This document shows, piece after piece, positions 44,373 through 53,126 of a stretch of DNA of 64,000 bases. A program made the position numbers and the translations under genes. Location: the NCBI RefSeq assembly GCF_040207875.1, contig NZ_CP157942.1, positions 1,178,001 through 1,242,000 of the forward strand, written 5' to 3'. Each line of letters opens with the position of its first letter. Within the stretch, counting starts at the first letter, position 1. Source of the DNA: Wolbachia endosymbiont of Armadillidium arcangelii (lineage in GTDB: Bacteria; Pseudomonadota; Alphaproteobacteria; Rickettsiales; Anaplasmataceae). The notes under the pieces are model-generated. The model did not search any database. It saw only the letters and a program-made list of their open reading frames with translations, and was not told the origin of the DNA.

Positions 44373-45647
44373 TTAACTTTCTTCTATGCAATTAGCTAGG
44401 TCAAGAAAGGTGAATCTATCTCTTGTTGCAAATGTAAGATTGACTACCTTGCAATATTGCTCTTTGTTCCAATTAAGATGCTCCGGTAAGTACGGAATTG
44501 ATAGATCTTCAAATACTTTCTGCAGGTGTTTTGCAGATAGTAAATTTTGCTTAATTAAACTAGAAATATTACTCCATTCTTTGCAAATAATCTCTTGAAT
44601 TTTTTGCTGCATCATTTGCTTCTGCTTTAGAATTTTTATAAATTCGGTATTACCAAAGCACTGAGTTATATGTTTTACATCTAAAGTGATCGGTTTGGTA
44701 ATCGGGTTTTGTATTGACAATATCTCCTCTTGCAAGTTAGCCATGGTAATCGTTGTCACAGCAATTTTTTCCCCATGTAACGAGGAGGAATAATCCTGTG
44801 TTACCATCTCAATTGCATGAGCTATCATATGTTCTCCTTGACTTGCAGAGTAACTGCCTTTTGACATCACCATTCCGAGTCCTGAAATCAATAAGGCTTC
44901 CATAAGTAATAAAACTACTCTTTTATCTTTTTTAGCAAGTGCCAAGTGTTCTCTGAGCAAAATTTCCTCCAGATTGCGAACAAGTTTAAAGGGGAGTTCA
45001 TTATATTCTGTGCCAAGTAATAGATGAGATAATAGCCAATCGGCTTGTACTGTTGAACGGCAGATGAAATCTGCAAATCCACTTAATGTGAGGCGTGGTG
45101 GTGCATTGGCAATTATATCGGTATCAATGTATATTGCCTTTGGAAGATGTGCTCCGAACGATTTTTTATATCCATCAACTAATATTGAAGCGTTTGCAGA
45201 GCTATATCCATTCATGGAAGCAGCTGTTGGAAAGGATATGTAGTCTTTGCCTTCTAAATAGCTTGCGTACTTACAGATATCATTAACAGTGCCACTGCCA
45301 AATGCAACTATTAAGTCACTATCTTTTGCTTTATTTCTAACTAGGTTTACAGTTTGGAGAGAAGCAGCTCTGTTCAGTCTATTTGGTGTCATCCAAGTAG
45401 CGTGACACTGCGATCCATCATAGATTCCAGCGTCACGCGCTGGAATGACAGGTGTGGCTGGAATAATTAAATGAGAAACTTTATTAAGTATGTTTTTGTT
45501 TAAAAGTTTTGCTGTATTTTCATCTGCAATCAGAAAAATGTCATTTCCGTATTGTCTACATATCTCATAAATATTATCAGCAAGTACTTTTACTTCCCTT
45601 ATAAGAACTTGTTCAGTTTGCTGTAATATTTGTTTTAAATATCGCAT
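44373..45647 (-). CDS. Glycerol-1-phosphate dehydrogenase-like protein (EgsA/AraM family) with in-frame palindromic insertion
   Basis: A 424-residue member of the iron-containing alcohol dehydrogenase superfamily. The NAD-binding IVAFGSGTVNDICKYAS and FPTAASMNGYSSANAS segments are those of sn-glycerol-1-phosphate dehydrogenases (archaeal EgsA, Bacillus AraM), with metal ligands expected at Asp in FADFICR and His in QGEHMIAHAIEM and SLHGEKI. Residues about 66-88 (PVIPARDAGIYDGSQCHATW) are encoded by a palindromic repeat (45386-45450) inserted in frame before the NAD-binding core. The product would be glycerol-1-phosphate, unusual for bacteria; substrate not proven. Confidence 0.82.
   Translation of the reverse strand: MRYLKQILQQTEQVLIREVKVLADNIYEICRQYGNDIFLIADENTAKLLNKNILNKVSHLIIPATPVIPARDAGIYDGSQCHATWMTPNRLNRAASLQTVNLVRNKAKDSDLIVAFGSGTVNDICKYASYLEGKDYISFPTAASMNGYSSANASILVDGYKKSFGAHLPKAIYIDTDIIANAPPRLTLSGFADFICRSTVQADWLLSHLLLGTEYNELPFKLVRNLEEILLREHLALAKKDKRVVLLLMEALLISGLGMVMSKGSYSASQGEHMIAHAIEMVTQDYSSSLHGEKIAVTTITMANLQEEILSIQNPITKPITLDVKHITQCFGNTEFIKILKQKQMMQQKIQEIICKEWSNISSLIKQNLLSAKHLQKVFEDLSIPYLPEHLNWNKEQYCKVVNLTFATRDRFTFLDLANCIEES
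45386..45450 (-). repeat. Palindromic repeat inserted in frame in the glycerol-1-phosphate dehydrogenase-like gene
   Basis: On the plus strand it reads GGTGTCATCCAAGTAGCGTG and later ATTCCAGCGTCACGCGCTGG followed by AATGACA, the same core as the intergenic copies. It is 65 bp long and adds about 22 residues with no frameshift or stop. Confidence 0.86.
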
Positions 45648-45689
45648 AGAATGTTTACAATATGGTAATGTTAGTATTTCAAGATTGAT

Positions 45690-46886
45690 ATGAAGATTGA
45701 CCCTGTAGAGCTAACTAAGAAATTAATTTCTTTTAAAAGTATAACACCAAAAGACGATGGGGCAATAGAGCATATAGCAGCCATTCTCAAGAAAAGTGGT
45801 TTTGAATGTGAGATTTTGGAGTTTGGCGATAAAGTTAAAAATCTTTATGCGAAATATATAAATGGAGTACCAAACTTGTGTTTTGCTGGACATGTTGATG
45901 TTGTACCACCAGGTGAGTTAAAAGATTGGATATCTGATCCATTTAAGCCAGAAGTTAGAGATGGAATGCTATATGGAAGAGGAGCAGCTGATATGAAAGG
46001 CGGAGTAGCTGCATTTATTGCTGCTATCGTAGATTCAGTTGCAGGTAAGTTTCGATTCAGCGGTTCAATCAGTGCATTGATTACCAGCGCTGAAGAAAGC
46101 ACGGAAGAACATGGAACAAAGGCCGTTTTGGAATGGATGAAAAGCAAGCAAAAAAAGATAGATTTTTGTATAGTTGGAGAACCAACGAGTAGTGAGAAAT
46201 TAGGTGATACCATAAAAATAGGTAGAAGAGGTTCTGCAACATTTAAATTGATTTGCCATGGTAAACAAGGGCACGTTGCCTACCCAGACCTAGCGGATAA
46301 CCCAATATATAAAATGATATCGATATTAAGTAGAATAAAAGATACCACTTTTGATAATGGTAATAAATATTTTCAGCCTTCACATTGCGAAGTTACTACT
46401 ATCGATGTTGGAAATAATACTAGCAATCTAATACCTAGTTCAATATCTGCAATTTTCAACATTCGGTACAACAATATACAAATACCTAATAGTTTATATA
46501 AGCTGATTGATGAAATATGCTCCAATGTAACCAACGATTATAAACTTTCTATGCAAAGCAGCAGGAGCGTTTTTCTCTCTACTCCTGATAGAAATACTGA
46601 TATTATGCTTGATGCGATAAATAAAATGACCGGTATTGATGCTGTACTGAGCACAAGTGGTGGTACATCTGATGCTGCGTTTATTAAGGATATTTGTCCA
46701 GTGATTGAATTTGGTATGATCAACAGAACCGCACATCAGATAAATGAATGTGTGTCAGTAGACGATATACACAAATTAACAGCTATATATAAGGAGTTTA
46801 TAAAAAATTATTTTTACCCAACTAATAAAATACTAAACCAGATCAATGTAATTGGTAATGTTCCCGATGGTCCATTATTAGCTTGA
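45690..46886 (+). CDS. dapE: Succinyl-diaminopimelate desuccinylase
   Basis: A 398-residue M20-family zinc amidase making LL-diaminopimelate for lysine and peptidoglycan. Metal ligands are visible: FAGHVDVVPPG (His and Asp), GRGAADMKGG (bridging Asp), the EEST pair and the C-terminal EFGMINRTAHQINE His. The ligand set, SAEES..EHGT spacing and length match DapE. Together with murJ it supports residual peptidoglycan or lipid II synthesis. Divergent from the glycerol-1-phosphate dehydrogenase-like gene. Confidence 0.94.
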   Translation: MKIDPVELTKKLISFKSITPKDDGAIEHIAAILKKSGFECEILEFGDKVKNLYAKYINGVPNLCFAGHVDVVPPGELKDWISDPFKPEVRDGMLYGRGAADMKGGVAAFIAAIVDSVAGKFRFSGSISALITSAEESTEEHGTKAVLEWMKSKQKKIDFCIVGEPTSSEKLGDTIKIGRRGSATFKLICHGKQGHVAYPDLADNPIYKMISILSRIKDTTFDNGNKYFQPSHCEVTTIDVGNNTSNLIPSSISAIFNIRYNNIQIPNSLYKLIDEICSNVTNDYKLSMQSSRSVFLSTPDRNTDIMLDAINKMTGIDAVLSTSGGTSDAAFIKDICPVIEFGMINRTAHQINECVSVDDIHKLTAIYKEFIKNYFYPTNKILNQINVIGNVPDGPLLA

Positions 46887-47600
46887 GGTGCAGCTGCCTA
46901 TAGAGAAGAAAACTTACTTGACAAACCTTCCCGCTTTCCTTTACCATGAAAATGAAGCTATATTATTTAACTTTCCAACCTGTGCAGATTAAAATGACAA
47001 GAAGGCTTGTATTTGGCGTACTATTTTTGCACTATGTGCATCCTATGTCTTTATAAAAATTTCGGGTTTTCCCTACACAAGCTGAAAAACGCTATTTAAG
47101 ACATCACCTAACGTCAAATTTTAAAATAAAGAGTAGAATAACTAGCTACTACGGGGATTTTTTGTCTTTTTTTTCTGCTGGTAAATTTTTTAAACATTTG
47201 TGATTGCATTTAAAAGCAGCTAAATTGCAGTGCTTAAGACTAAAAAGCGCCGATACTGACAATAGATAGTAACTGGGGTTTCTTTTGCCTTTTTTTTACT
47301 TAGTAAATTTCTTAATATTTATAGCTAAAAGAGACCGAAAATAGTGGCGTGTGAAGCTGGTTCACTTTATGACGATGTCATCTCAGTACTGGGATGACAA
47401 GAAAAGAAGCACTGGTTTCAATATTTGCACATTAGCTATCACCTGAACAGGCAATGGCGTCGACTTAAGGGGAGATATTAAGGAGTAAAATACTACAAGA
47501 GACAGGACTGAACGGGCAATGGCGTCAACTTAAGGAAAAATATCAGCGATAGTGTATAAAATTTCTCTCTAAAATTTTTATCATTAAATTACCCAAAAGC
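46887..47600. repeat. Repeat-rich spacer downstream of dapE
   Basis: No gene seen. It holds the 54-bp repeat copy 2 (47273-47326), a weaker relative near 47155-47205, a TCTCAGTACTGGGATGACA palindrome (47378-47400), and a 28-bp direct repeat CTGAACAGGCAATGGCGTCG plus ACTTAAGG at 47443-47470 and again at 47508-47535 (65 bp apart, two mismatches). Confidence 0.7.
47273..47326 (-). repeat. 54-bp repeat, copy 2 (inverted relative to 37429-37482)
   Basis: Reverse complement of the upstream-of-dnaE copy, ending AAATTTCTTAATATTTATAG. The two copies bracket a 9.8-kb block from dnaE to dapE. Confidence 0.8.
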
Positions 47601-47666
47601 TGCAATAAACAGCACGTTTGTTTCTGTTTTATTTCAACAAAGAAGTCTAAAATATGTCCTTTTTAG

Positions 47667-47844
47667 GTGAAACATGCAAAAAGGAAAAATCTTATTCTAC
47701 AAATTAAAAATATAATATACTCGAAAGCTTTTCAGAGAATCCATTGTATTGGAAAAAACAGTTTCACACGAACAAGAAAACTTCCTTTTTCGACAGTATT
47801 TTCTATGATTTTAAAGTTAGTTAAAAAAAGTTTAGGAATAGAAT
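47667..47844 (+). pseudogene. 5' fragment of an IS4-family transposase
   Basis: The frame reads KAFQRIHCIGKNSFTRTRKL followed by PFSTVFSMILKLVKKSLGIE, parallel to the N-terminal region of the IS4 transposases in this window (SSKDFSRKRKLPFINVFLLI, then FRKSVKSLQ). It is a different IS4 subtype. It is cut at 47845 by the group II intron. Confidence 0.7.
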
Positions 47845-48260
47845 GTGTGCGCCAAGAGAAGCGTCTAGAACACAGTTGGTCAACTTAGGCAAAGTCTAGC
47901 CAACAGCCTAAAACGGACCATTATGCTACGTAAGGTAACAAACGTAGTAAAGCTAATGGAACGGACAATACAGGGTGCAACGAAAGTGAAGGTATTGAGT
48001 CCCGAAATTTCCGACATCATAGAGGTCAACATTTTGCATTTTAGTGGAAGACAGTATGAAGGATAACGATAAGGCAAGCTATCACTCACTCTATCGGGAT
48101 CTAAGGCCGTATCATGTATTGAGATGGGTTCTAAATGAACTTGGGGATCCTTTGTATTCCTATTGAGGTACAAAGGGAAGTCGGACTAGTTGATAGTACT
48201 CAGAGTGTGGGAAAGCCGAATACAAGGGGAAGCGGTCAGCAATATAGTAACTGGTATAGT
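47845..48260 (+). mobile_element. 5' part of a bacterial group II intron (ribozyme domains, no reverse transcriptase)
   Basis: It starts GTGTGCGCCAAGAGAAGCG, matching the GUGCGCC-type 5' end of bacterial group II introns, and continues with GAAGTCGGACTAGTTGATAG, TACTCAGAGTGTGGGAAAGC and GGGGAAGCGGTCAG, segments typical of domains I to III just upstream of the intron-encoded reverse transcriptase. No reverse-transcriptase frame or domain V is present; the intron is truncated at 48260 by an IS5 element. Confidence 0.65.
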
Positions 48261-48409
48261 GACCTTACCCAGAAAAAGTAGAGAGGAAGTAAAGGCATTT
48301 TTATTATGAAAATGATGAATCAAATTTCTCAAGACCCGCTGCAAAAGGTGATTGAAAAAATGATGGGAGAGAGGTAGAAGAAGAATCAGCAGATTGAGTA
48401 AGGTAAAAA

Positions 48410-49211
48410 ATGAGCTTTAGTTACTATAATATGAGGAAACACCGAAGAAACTTTCGTAATATAACAGGTTTAACTATAGAGGAGTTCGAAAAAGTAGTGG
48501 AAAAAGTGAGGTCTGGATGGGAAAAGCTTGAAAAACAGAAAAAGTGCCATGGTAGAACTACCAACTCTGGAAATTTTGTGTAATTTTGTACTATCGCACT
48601 TACATAACACATAGATTTTTAGGATGCCTATTCAATGTGCACAACGCAAATGTATGTAGGTTACTTAAGAGAATAGAGCCATTACTCGCCAAAAAAGTGA
48701 CTATAACAAAAGATAGAAGTATGACACCAGAAAAAATACTGAAAATTCTGGCTGATGTTACAGAACAGCAAATACAGAGGCCAGAAGATAGTAAAAAACG
48801 GATATTCAGGAAAAAAAAGAACCAACACTATGAAAACTGAGATTATTATCGAAGAAGGAGGAAGAATTTTATCAGTGTCAAAGTCATATCGTGAGCGATT
48901 TTCGCATAAGGAAACAAGAAAAATATCTACCACTCGATAGCATAAAATATGCCGATTCTGGATATCAAGGTTGGCAAAAATTGCAAAGCAATGTTATAAT
49001 TCTATATAAAAAGTATCGTAAAAAGCCATTAACTCCAGAGCAGAAAGAGCATAATAGAAGATTAGCATCATTTAGAATGAGAGTAGAAAGTAAGATCCGA
49101 GAGATAAAGATATTTAAGATTATGTCGAATGTTTATCGCAATTTTCAGAAAAAATATAACCTGAGGTTCAATATTATTGCTGGTATTGTGAATCTTAAGC
49201 ACTCCTTTTAG
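48410..49211 (+). pseudogene. IS5-family transposase, frameshifted
   Basis: ATG 48410 opens MSFSYYNMRKHRRNFRNITG, then a TAA ends the frame after about 57 codons. Later pieces in other frames are MTPEKILKILADVTEQQIQR, KYADSGYQGWQKLQSNVI (second catalytic Asp) and SFRMRVESKIREIKIFKIMS followed by YNLRFNIIAGIVNLK (Glu and C-terminal part). The DDE core is recognisable but at least three frame breaks kill it. The remnant at 19250-19775 is a relative. Confidence 0.8.
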
Positions 49212-49214
49212 TTA

Positions 49215-50150
49215 ACCTTGATTTTAGTCACCCTCCTTTCCTTTTTTTTATCGCTTGATTCGCAGCAGGTCTTAAGGAATGCAATGTAGAATGTCTACGC
49301 TGTTTATTATAAAAAATTTCTATATATTCAAATATTGCGGTGTTGTGCAGAGTATTGTGAAGTATCAATGAGTATGAGTGAACTAAAAAAGCTCTCTGAA
49401 ACAGCATTATCATAACAACAACCTTTGTCTAGAAATAATACTTTTTGTACTCAGTAAAAATTGATAATTTTTAGAGGTGTATTGTGATCCTTGATCGCTA
49501 TAAGCAGATTTGCGCAATAGCCATATCTATGCCTATCAACTAAATCTATTATTGCCAACCATCCTTGATTGGTTTTTATGTACGTAAACCCATATCTTGT
49601 TTAGTTGATCAGTGGTGAAATTCTGATTCAATATGTTATTTGTAGTTTTAAACCTTCATCTAAGCTTAGCTTGAATGCCATTTTTCTGCATAACATTGTT
49701 TTGATTTTACCTAAAGCCTTTAATTCAGTTTAGGAGCTCCGTACCTGCATTGTGATGCTTTTCTTTGTATGAGCTCTTCTCTTATTGTTTTTTTCTGAGT
49801 AATCCATCTATACAAGCAGATACGTTCAAAAACCTTCATAATTCCCGTGTTTTATAGCAGTTTTCATGTTCTTTTATAAAAACTCTTTTTGGTTTGCAAA
49901 ATATCCCAGGGCTTTTTTTAAAATGTCTCTTTCTCTCGTTGCCAGCTCTTTCTTTAAATCAAACTTTTCTTTGTCACAAGTTCCTTTTCCTGGGTTCCAG
50001 ACATTGTATGTTTTTACCCACCTGCTTAGCCGCTAATACCCAAATCTCTTCCTATTTTTGCTGATGATTGACCTGTTTCTTTTTCCAGTCTTCATTTTTG
50101 CATTCTGCTGTATGTTCTCTTCTTTTTGTCATATCACACCTCTTTGAAAA
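49215..50150 (-). pseudogene. IS3-family transposase remnants (orfA and orfB)
   Basis: On the minus strand the distal end encodes FEYIEIFYNKQRRHSTLHSL, the classic C-terminus of IS3 orfB (integrase core, with catalytic Glu region), and near 50130-49930 frames give KKKQVNHQQK / IGRDLGIS and LKKELATREREILKKALGYF, the helix-turn-helix and leucine-zipper part of orfA. Everything between is broken by stops and frameshifts. Confidence 0.7.
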
Positions 50151-50198
50151 AACTTCTTAACTTCCTCTCTACTTTTTCTGGGTAAGGTCAGTACTACC

Positions 50199-50870
50199 GT
50201 CTTAAACATCAACATAAAGATGATTATTTTTTATCATGGCATTTAAACACACGATAATTTTTCTCATCACATCAACTAAACGCTGATAAAGTACCTTCAT
50301 TTTCTTGTTATGACGAATTGCAACTACAGCACACATGTATAATGCTTTTCGAGCATAAAATCTGCCTCCTATGATTTGAGCTTTGCTTATTTTCCTTCCG
50401 CTTTCGTTGGTTTTTGGCAACTAAACAGGCTATTTCCTTATTATCTAAACTACCAAGTTCAGGTACTTCTATGAGTAAGATACTTGCAGTTTTTCGTCCA
50501 ACTCCTTTATAACTAGTCATAGTATCGCTTTTTTTCTTCAAATTAGCGTCAGAGTTTATTATATCTTCTATGTCTTGCCTAATTTTGTTCCAATTGTTTT
50601 TTGGTAAATTCTATCTGTTTTTCTATGTATTCTCTGGCTTTTCCTTTAGCATTATGCAAACGACACTTGTTTGCGTGAACTTCATCCTTATCTATCACAC
50701 ACCGATTTACTACCATTTCTAGCGTCCTAAGACTTGTTTTCTGCCCCATTAACTTCATTAGACCCTTGAATATAATCTTGCCCAATAGTTTAGTTATCTA
50801 CCTCATTTAATTTTCCCAATCTTTCTAGATCCTCATCTTTAATTAATTTCAGTATTCCTTCTATTTGATC
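50199..50870 (-). pseudogene. IS110-family transposase remnant (C-terminal half)
   Basis: Three overlapping frames on the minus strand give, in order, RTLEMVVNRCVIDKDEVHAN, then KGVGRKTASILLIEVPELGS with LDNKEIACLVA, then GRFYARKALYMCAVVAIRHN with LVDVMRKIIVCLNAMIKNN. These are consecutive pieces of the Transposase_20 domain of IS110 elements. The N-terminal DEDD part is missing. The fragment begins directly at the right end of the IS5 element. Confidence 0.78.
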
Positions 50871-51058
50871 CATTATTACCTCCATTTTTCTGTAATAATA
50901 GCTCTTTATGTCCTTTTATCACCACTTTCAACACTTATGAATACGGATGTCACAATCCTATCAATATGCTCCCTAGATACTTGTTATCAAAAAGGTTTTC
51001 TGGTTGATTAATGTCATTACATGTTGTGTAATGAATCAAAGGTTTTAAGGGTTAGGTA
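50871..51058. other. Spacer with possible gene fragment
   Basis: AT-rich. A short minus-strand frame before the IS110 remnant (MDQIEGILKLIKDEDLERLG) has a good AGGAGGTAAT-like ribosome site but soon stops; it may be the head of a lost gene. Confidence 0.3.
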
Positions 51059-51631
51059 ATGGATTACATAGACGATGTTACTGGTAGCTACACTACCGTT
51101 CATGATTTTTTTCAAGACAATGGTATTGGAGATTACAAAATTCAATGCAGTTATGGTGGTGTACCTTACGCTACTGACGAATACGTACATTCTGGAGATA
51201 AATTTTGGAGCAATAATTTTATAGACTCACATTTTGAAAGGGAAATAAAAATGTATCCTCAAAGTGAGCTTTTAGCTAAAGAATATGCTGGAAATACGCT
51301 GCCGATTTCAATATCACTAGACAATGATTTAATAAAAATCAAGGAATGTCAGAAAAAAACGAAATTTGTGGAACTAGAAGGGGAATCAGGTGATATAGTG
51401 TATGATCAGCAAAAGCGTATAAAATGCTACACGACAAAGTTATCATATGACGATGTTTCTGCTTATAATAAGAACAAAGTTTCAACGCTTAACATTAGAT
51501 ATGATTTGCCAAACGATCCAAAATACAGTTTAAACATAGCATTCACAAAGGTTAATGATAATCAACCAAGGTTCTGGCAAAAATTAAAAATATGTTTTAA
51601 CAGAGTAGCTTCTCAATCAAGAAGGTTCTAA
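51059..51631 (+). CDS. Orphan protein beside the mobile-element island, function unknown
   Basis: A 190-residue protein with no signal peptide or membrane segment and no family I recognise. It has a mixed alpha/beta composition with many Tyr, Asp and Lys (DYIDDVTGSYTTVHDFFQDN at the start; RYDLPNDPKYSLNIAFTKVN near the end) and a basic C-terminus (FNRVASQSRRF). A GGTTAGG stretch before the ATG is a weak ribosome site. Its place between decayed IS elements and lgt suggests a lineage-specific accessory gene; it may be the remaining part of a larger one. Confidence 0.55.
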   Translation: MDYIDDVTGSYTTVHDFFQDNGIGDYKIQCSYGGVPYATDEYVHSGDKFWSNNFIDSHFEREIKMYPQSELLAKEYAGNTLPISISLDNDLIKIKECQKKTKFVELEGESGDIVYDQQKRIKCYTTKLSYDDVSAYNKNKVSTLNIRYDLPNDPKYSLNIAFTKVNDNQPRFWQKLKICFNRVASQSRRF

Positions 51632-51814
51632 GGGAAAATGAGTATCTGCTTAATAATGAATTTGGTCAGTAGCTACTAAGTTTTTCTCATAGCTATTCAA
51701 CAAAGGTTTGCTGGTCTTACATTTATTCTCTGCAACACGAAAAATTTGTACAGTTGTACATGTTATGGAGTAGATAGACTCCTACTATATTTCTCTACTC
51801 AACTTACCTTTTCT

Positions 51815-52606
51815 CTATTGAACAGATTTCGTATTAAATCTTAAGTTTAACGCACCTAAATATACAAACATTCCCAGCAAAATCATAGGTATAGAAAGTA
51901 ACTGTCCCATAGTTAAATCGAACCATAAATAGCCAACTTGATAGTCTGGCTCGCGAAAAAACTCAATCACAAAACGCACTATTCCATACCACATAACTGC
52001 AATACCAGTTGTCGCACCGTAATACAATCTCATTCTGGTCAAGAAAAATAGTGAATTTACAACTATAAAAAGCAGCACTCCTTCAAAAAATGCTTCATAA
52101 AGTTGACTTGGATGGCGTAACAAATTATCACCACTTTCTGGAAACATCATACCCCATGGCATAGTTGTAACCCTGCCAAATAACTCTCCATTTATAAAAT
52201 TGCCTATGCGACCTAGGAGTAAACCTATCGGAACTCCACAAGAAATTAAATCCAGTGTGTAAAATATAGGAATGTTATGTTTTCTACAGGAGATTATTAC
52301 TGCAAGCAAAACTCCTATAGCACCGCCATGAAATGACATCCCTCCTTCCCAGGTCTTTAATATCTCGATAGGATTGCTTATATAAAGAACTGGATCATAT
52401 ATCAATACATAGCCAAGCCTGCCTCCAAGGATAATACCTATAATAGTGGCTATTAATAACGAATCGTAAAAATTCTTAGTAAATATTTTTTGATTGTCTA
52501 ACTTATGTAAATACCAATATGCAAAAACTATACCCAAGACATATGCTAAAGAATACCAATATATAGAAACAGGACCGATGCTGAAAATTACTGGATTTAA
52601 AGACAT
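51815..52606 (-). CDS. lgt: Prolipoprotein diacylglyceryl transferase
   Basis: A 263-residue seven-helix inner-membrane enzyme that transfers diacylglycerol to the lipobox Cys of prelipoproteins. The signature GRIGNFINGELFGR (about 132-145), the MSFHGGAIGVLL segment and YPSQLYEA-like RHPSQLYEAFFEG are all present. With lspA in the same window two of the lipoprotein-maturation steps are covered. It begins 6 bp after the smpB stop on the same strand, so the two are likely cotranscribed. Confidence 0.96.
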   Translation of the reverse strand: MSLNPVIFSIGPVSIYWYSLAYVLGIVFAYWYLHKLDNQKIFTKNFYDSLLIATIIGIILGGRLGYVLIYDPVLYISNPIEILKTWEGGMSFHGGAIGVLLAVIISCRKHNIPIFYTLDLISCGVPIGLLLGRIGNFINGELFGRVTTMPWGMMFPESGDNLLRHPSQLYEAFFEGVLLFIVVNSLFFLTRMRLYYGATTGIAVMWYGIVRFVIEFFREPDYQVGYLWFDLTMGQLLSIPMILLGMFVYLGALNLRFNTKSVQ

Positions 52607-52612
52607 ATTTTA

Positions 52613-53062
52613 CTACAAATTATTCTTAGACAATCTACTTTTCTCACGGTTCCACTCTCTCTGCTTTATGGTTGCTCTCTTATCGTAGAGTTTTTTTCCT
52701 TTCACAATAGCAATTTTAGTTTTTGCCAACCCTTTATCATTAAAATAGATAGAAAGTGGCACAACAGTTATTCCAGAGGTTTTGATTTGACCAATTAGCT
52801 TATTTATCTCTTTTTTATGCAAAAGCAATTTACGTTCTCTTTTCGGCTTATGATTCTTTTGGTTTGCAGCTTTATACTCTGCAATATGCATATTGTATAA
52901 CCATATTTCACCATTTTTTTCGGTAACGTAAGCATCAGAAATATTTGCCTTTCTCTCTCTTAGTGATTTCACTTCACTACTTAACAAAATCATACCTGCT
53001 TCAAATTCTTCTAAGATAAAATATTCAAACCTTGCTTTCCTATTTTCTGCAATAACTTCCAT
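52613..53062 (-). CDS. smpB: SsrA-binding protein SmpB
   Basis: A 149-residue RNA-binding protein that brings tmRNA to stalled ribosomes. The motifs YFILEEFEAGMILLSSEVKS, LRERKANISDAYV and NMHIAEYKAANQKNHKPKRE are family hallmarks, and the basic C-terminal tail (DKRATIKQREWNREKSRL) that enters the mRNA channel is intact. The tmRNA gene itself is not in this window. First gene of an smpB-lgt pair. Confidence 0.96.
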   Translation of the reverse strand: MEVIAENRKARFEYFILEEFEAGMILLSSEVKSLRERKANISDAYVTEKNGEIWLYNMHIAEYKAANQKNHKPKRERKLLLHKKEINKLIGQIKTSGITVVPLSIYFNDKGLAKTKIAIVKGKKLYDKRATIKQREWNREKSRLSKNNL

Positions 53063-53126
53063 ATCTAAAGATATCTTTAAGCTTCAATATGTTACAGAAT
53101 TTTTAGTTTAATTCATAACAAAACGA

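Larger units (their letters stand above)
48261..50189 (+). mobile_element. IS5-family element with perfect ~30-bp inverted ends, interrupted by an IS3 remnant
   Basis: Left end GACCTTACCCAGAAAAAGTA then GAGAGGAAG (48261-48289) and right end CTTCCTCTCT then ACTTTTTCTGGGTAAGGTC (50161-50189) are exact reverse complements over 29-30 bp. A possible 3-bp target duplication AGT flanks them. The transposase gene fills only 48410-49211; the rest (49215-50150) is IS3-derived, so an IS3 element went into the IS5 tail. Confidence 0.8.

Noticed and set aside
44373..45647. First impression of 3-dehydroquinate synthase (aroB)
   Set aside because: The GSGTVNDICKYAS and FPTAASMNGYSSANAS motifs fit glycerol-1-phosphate dehydrogenases better than AroB, which belongs to the same superfamily.
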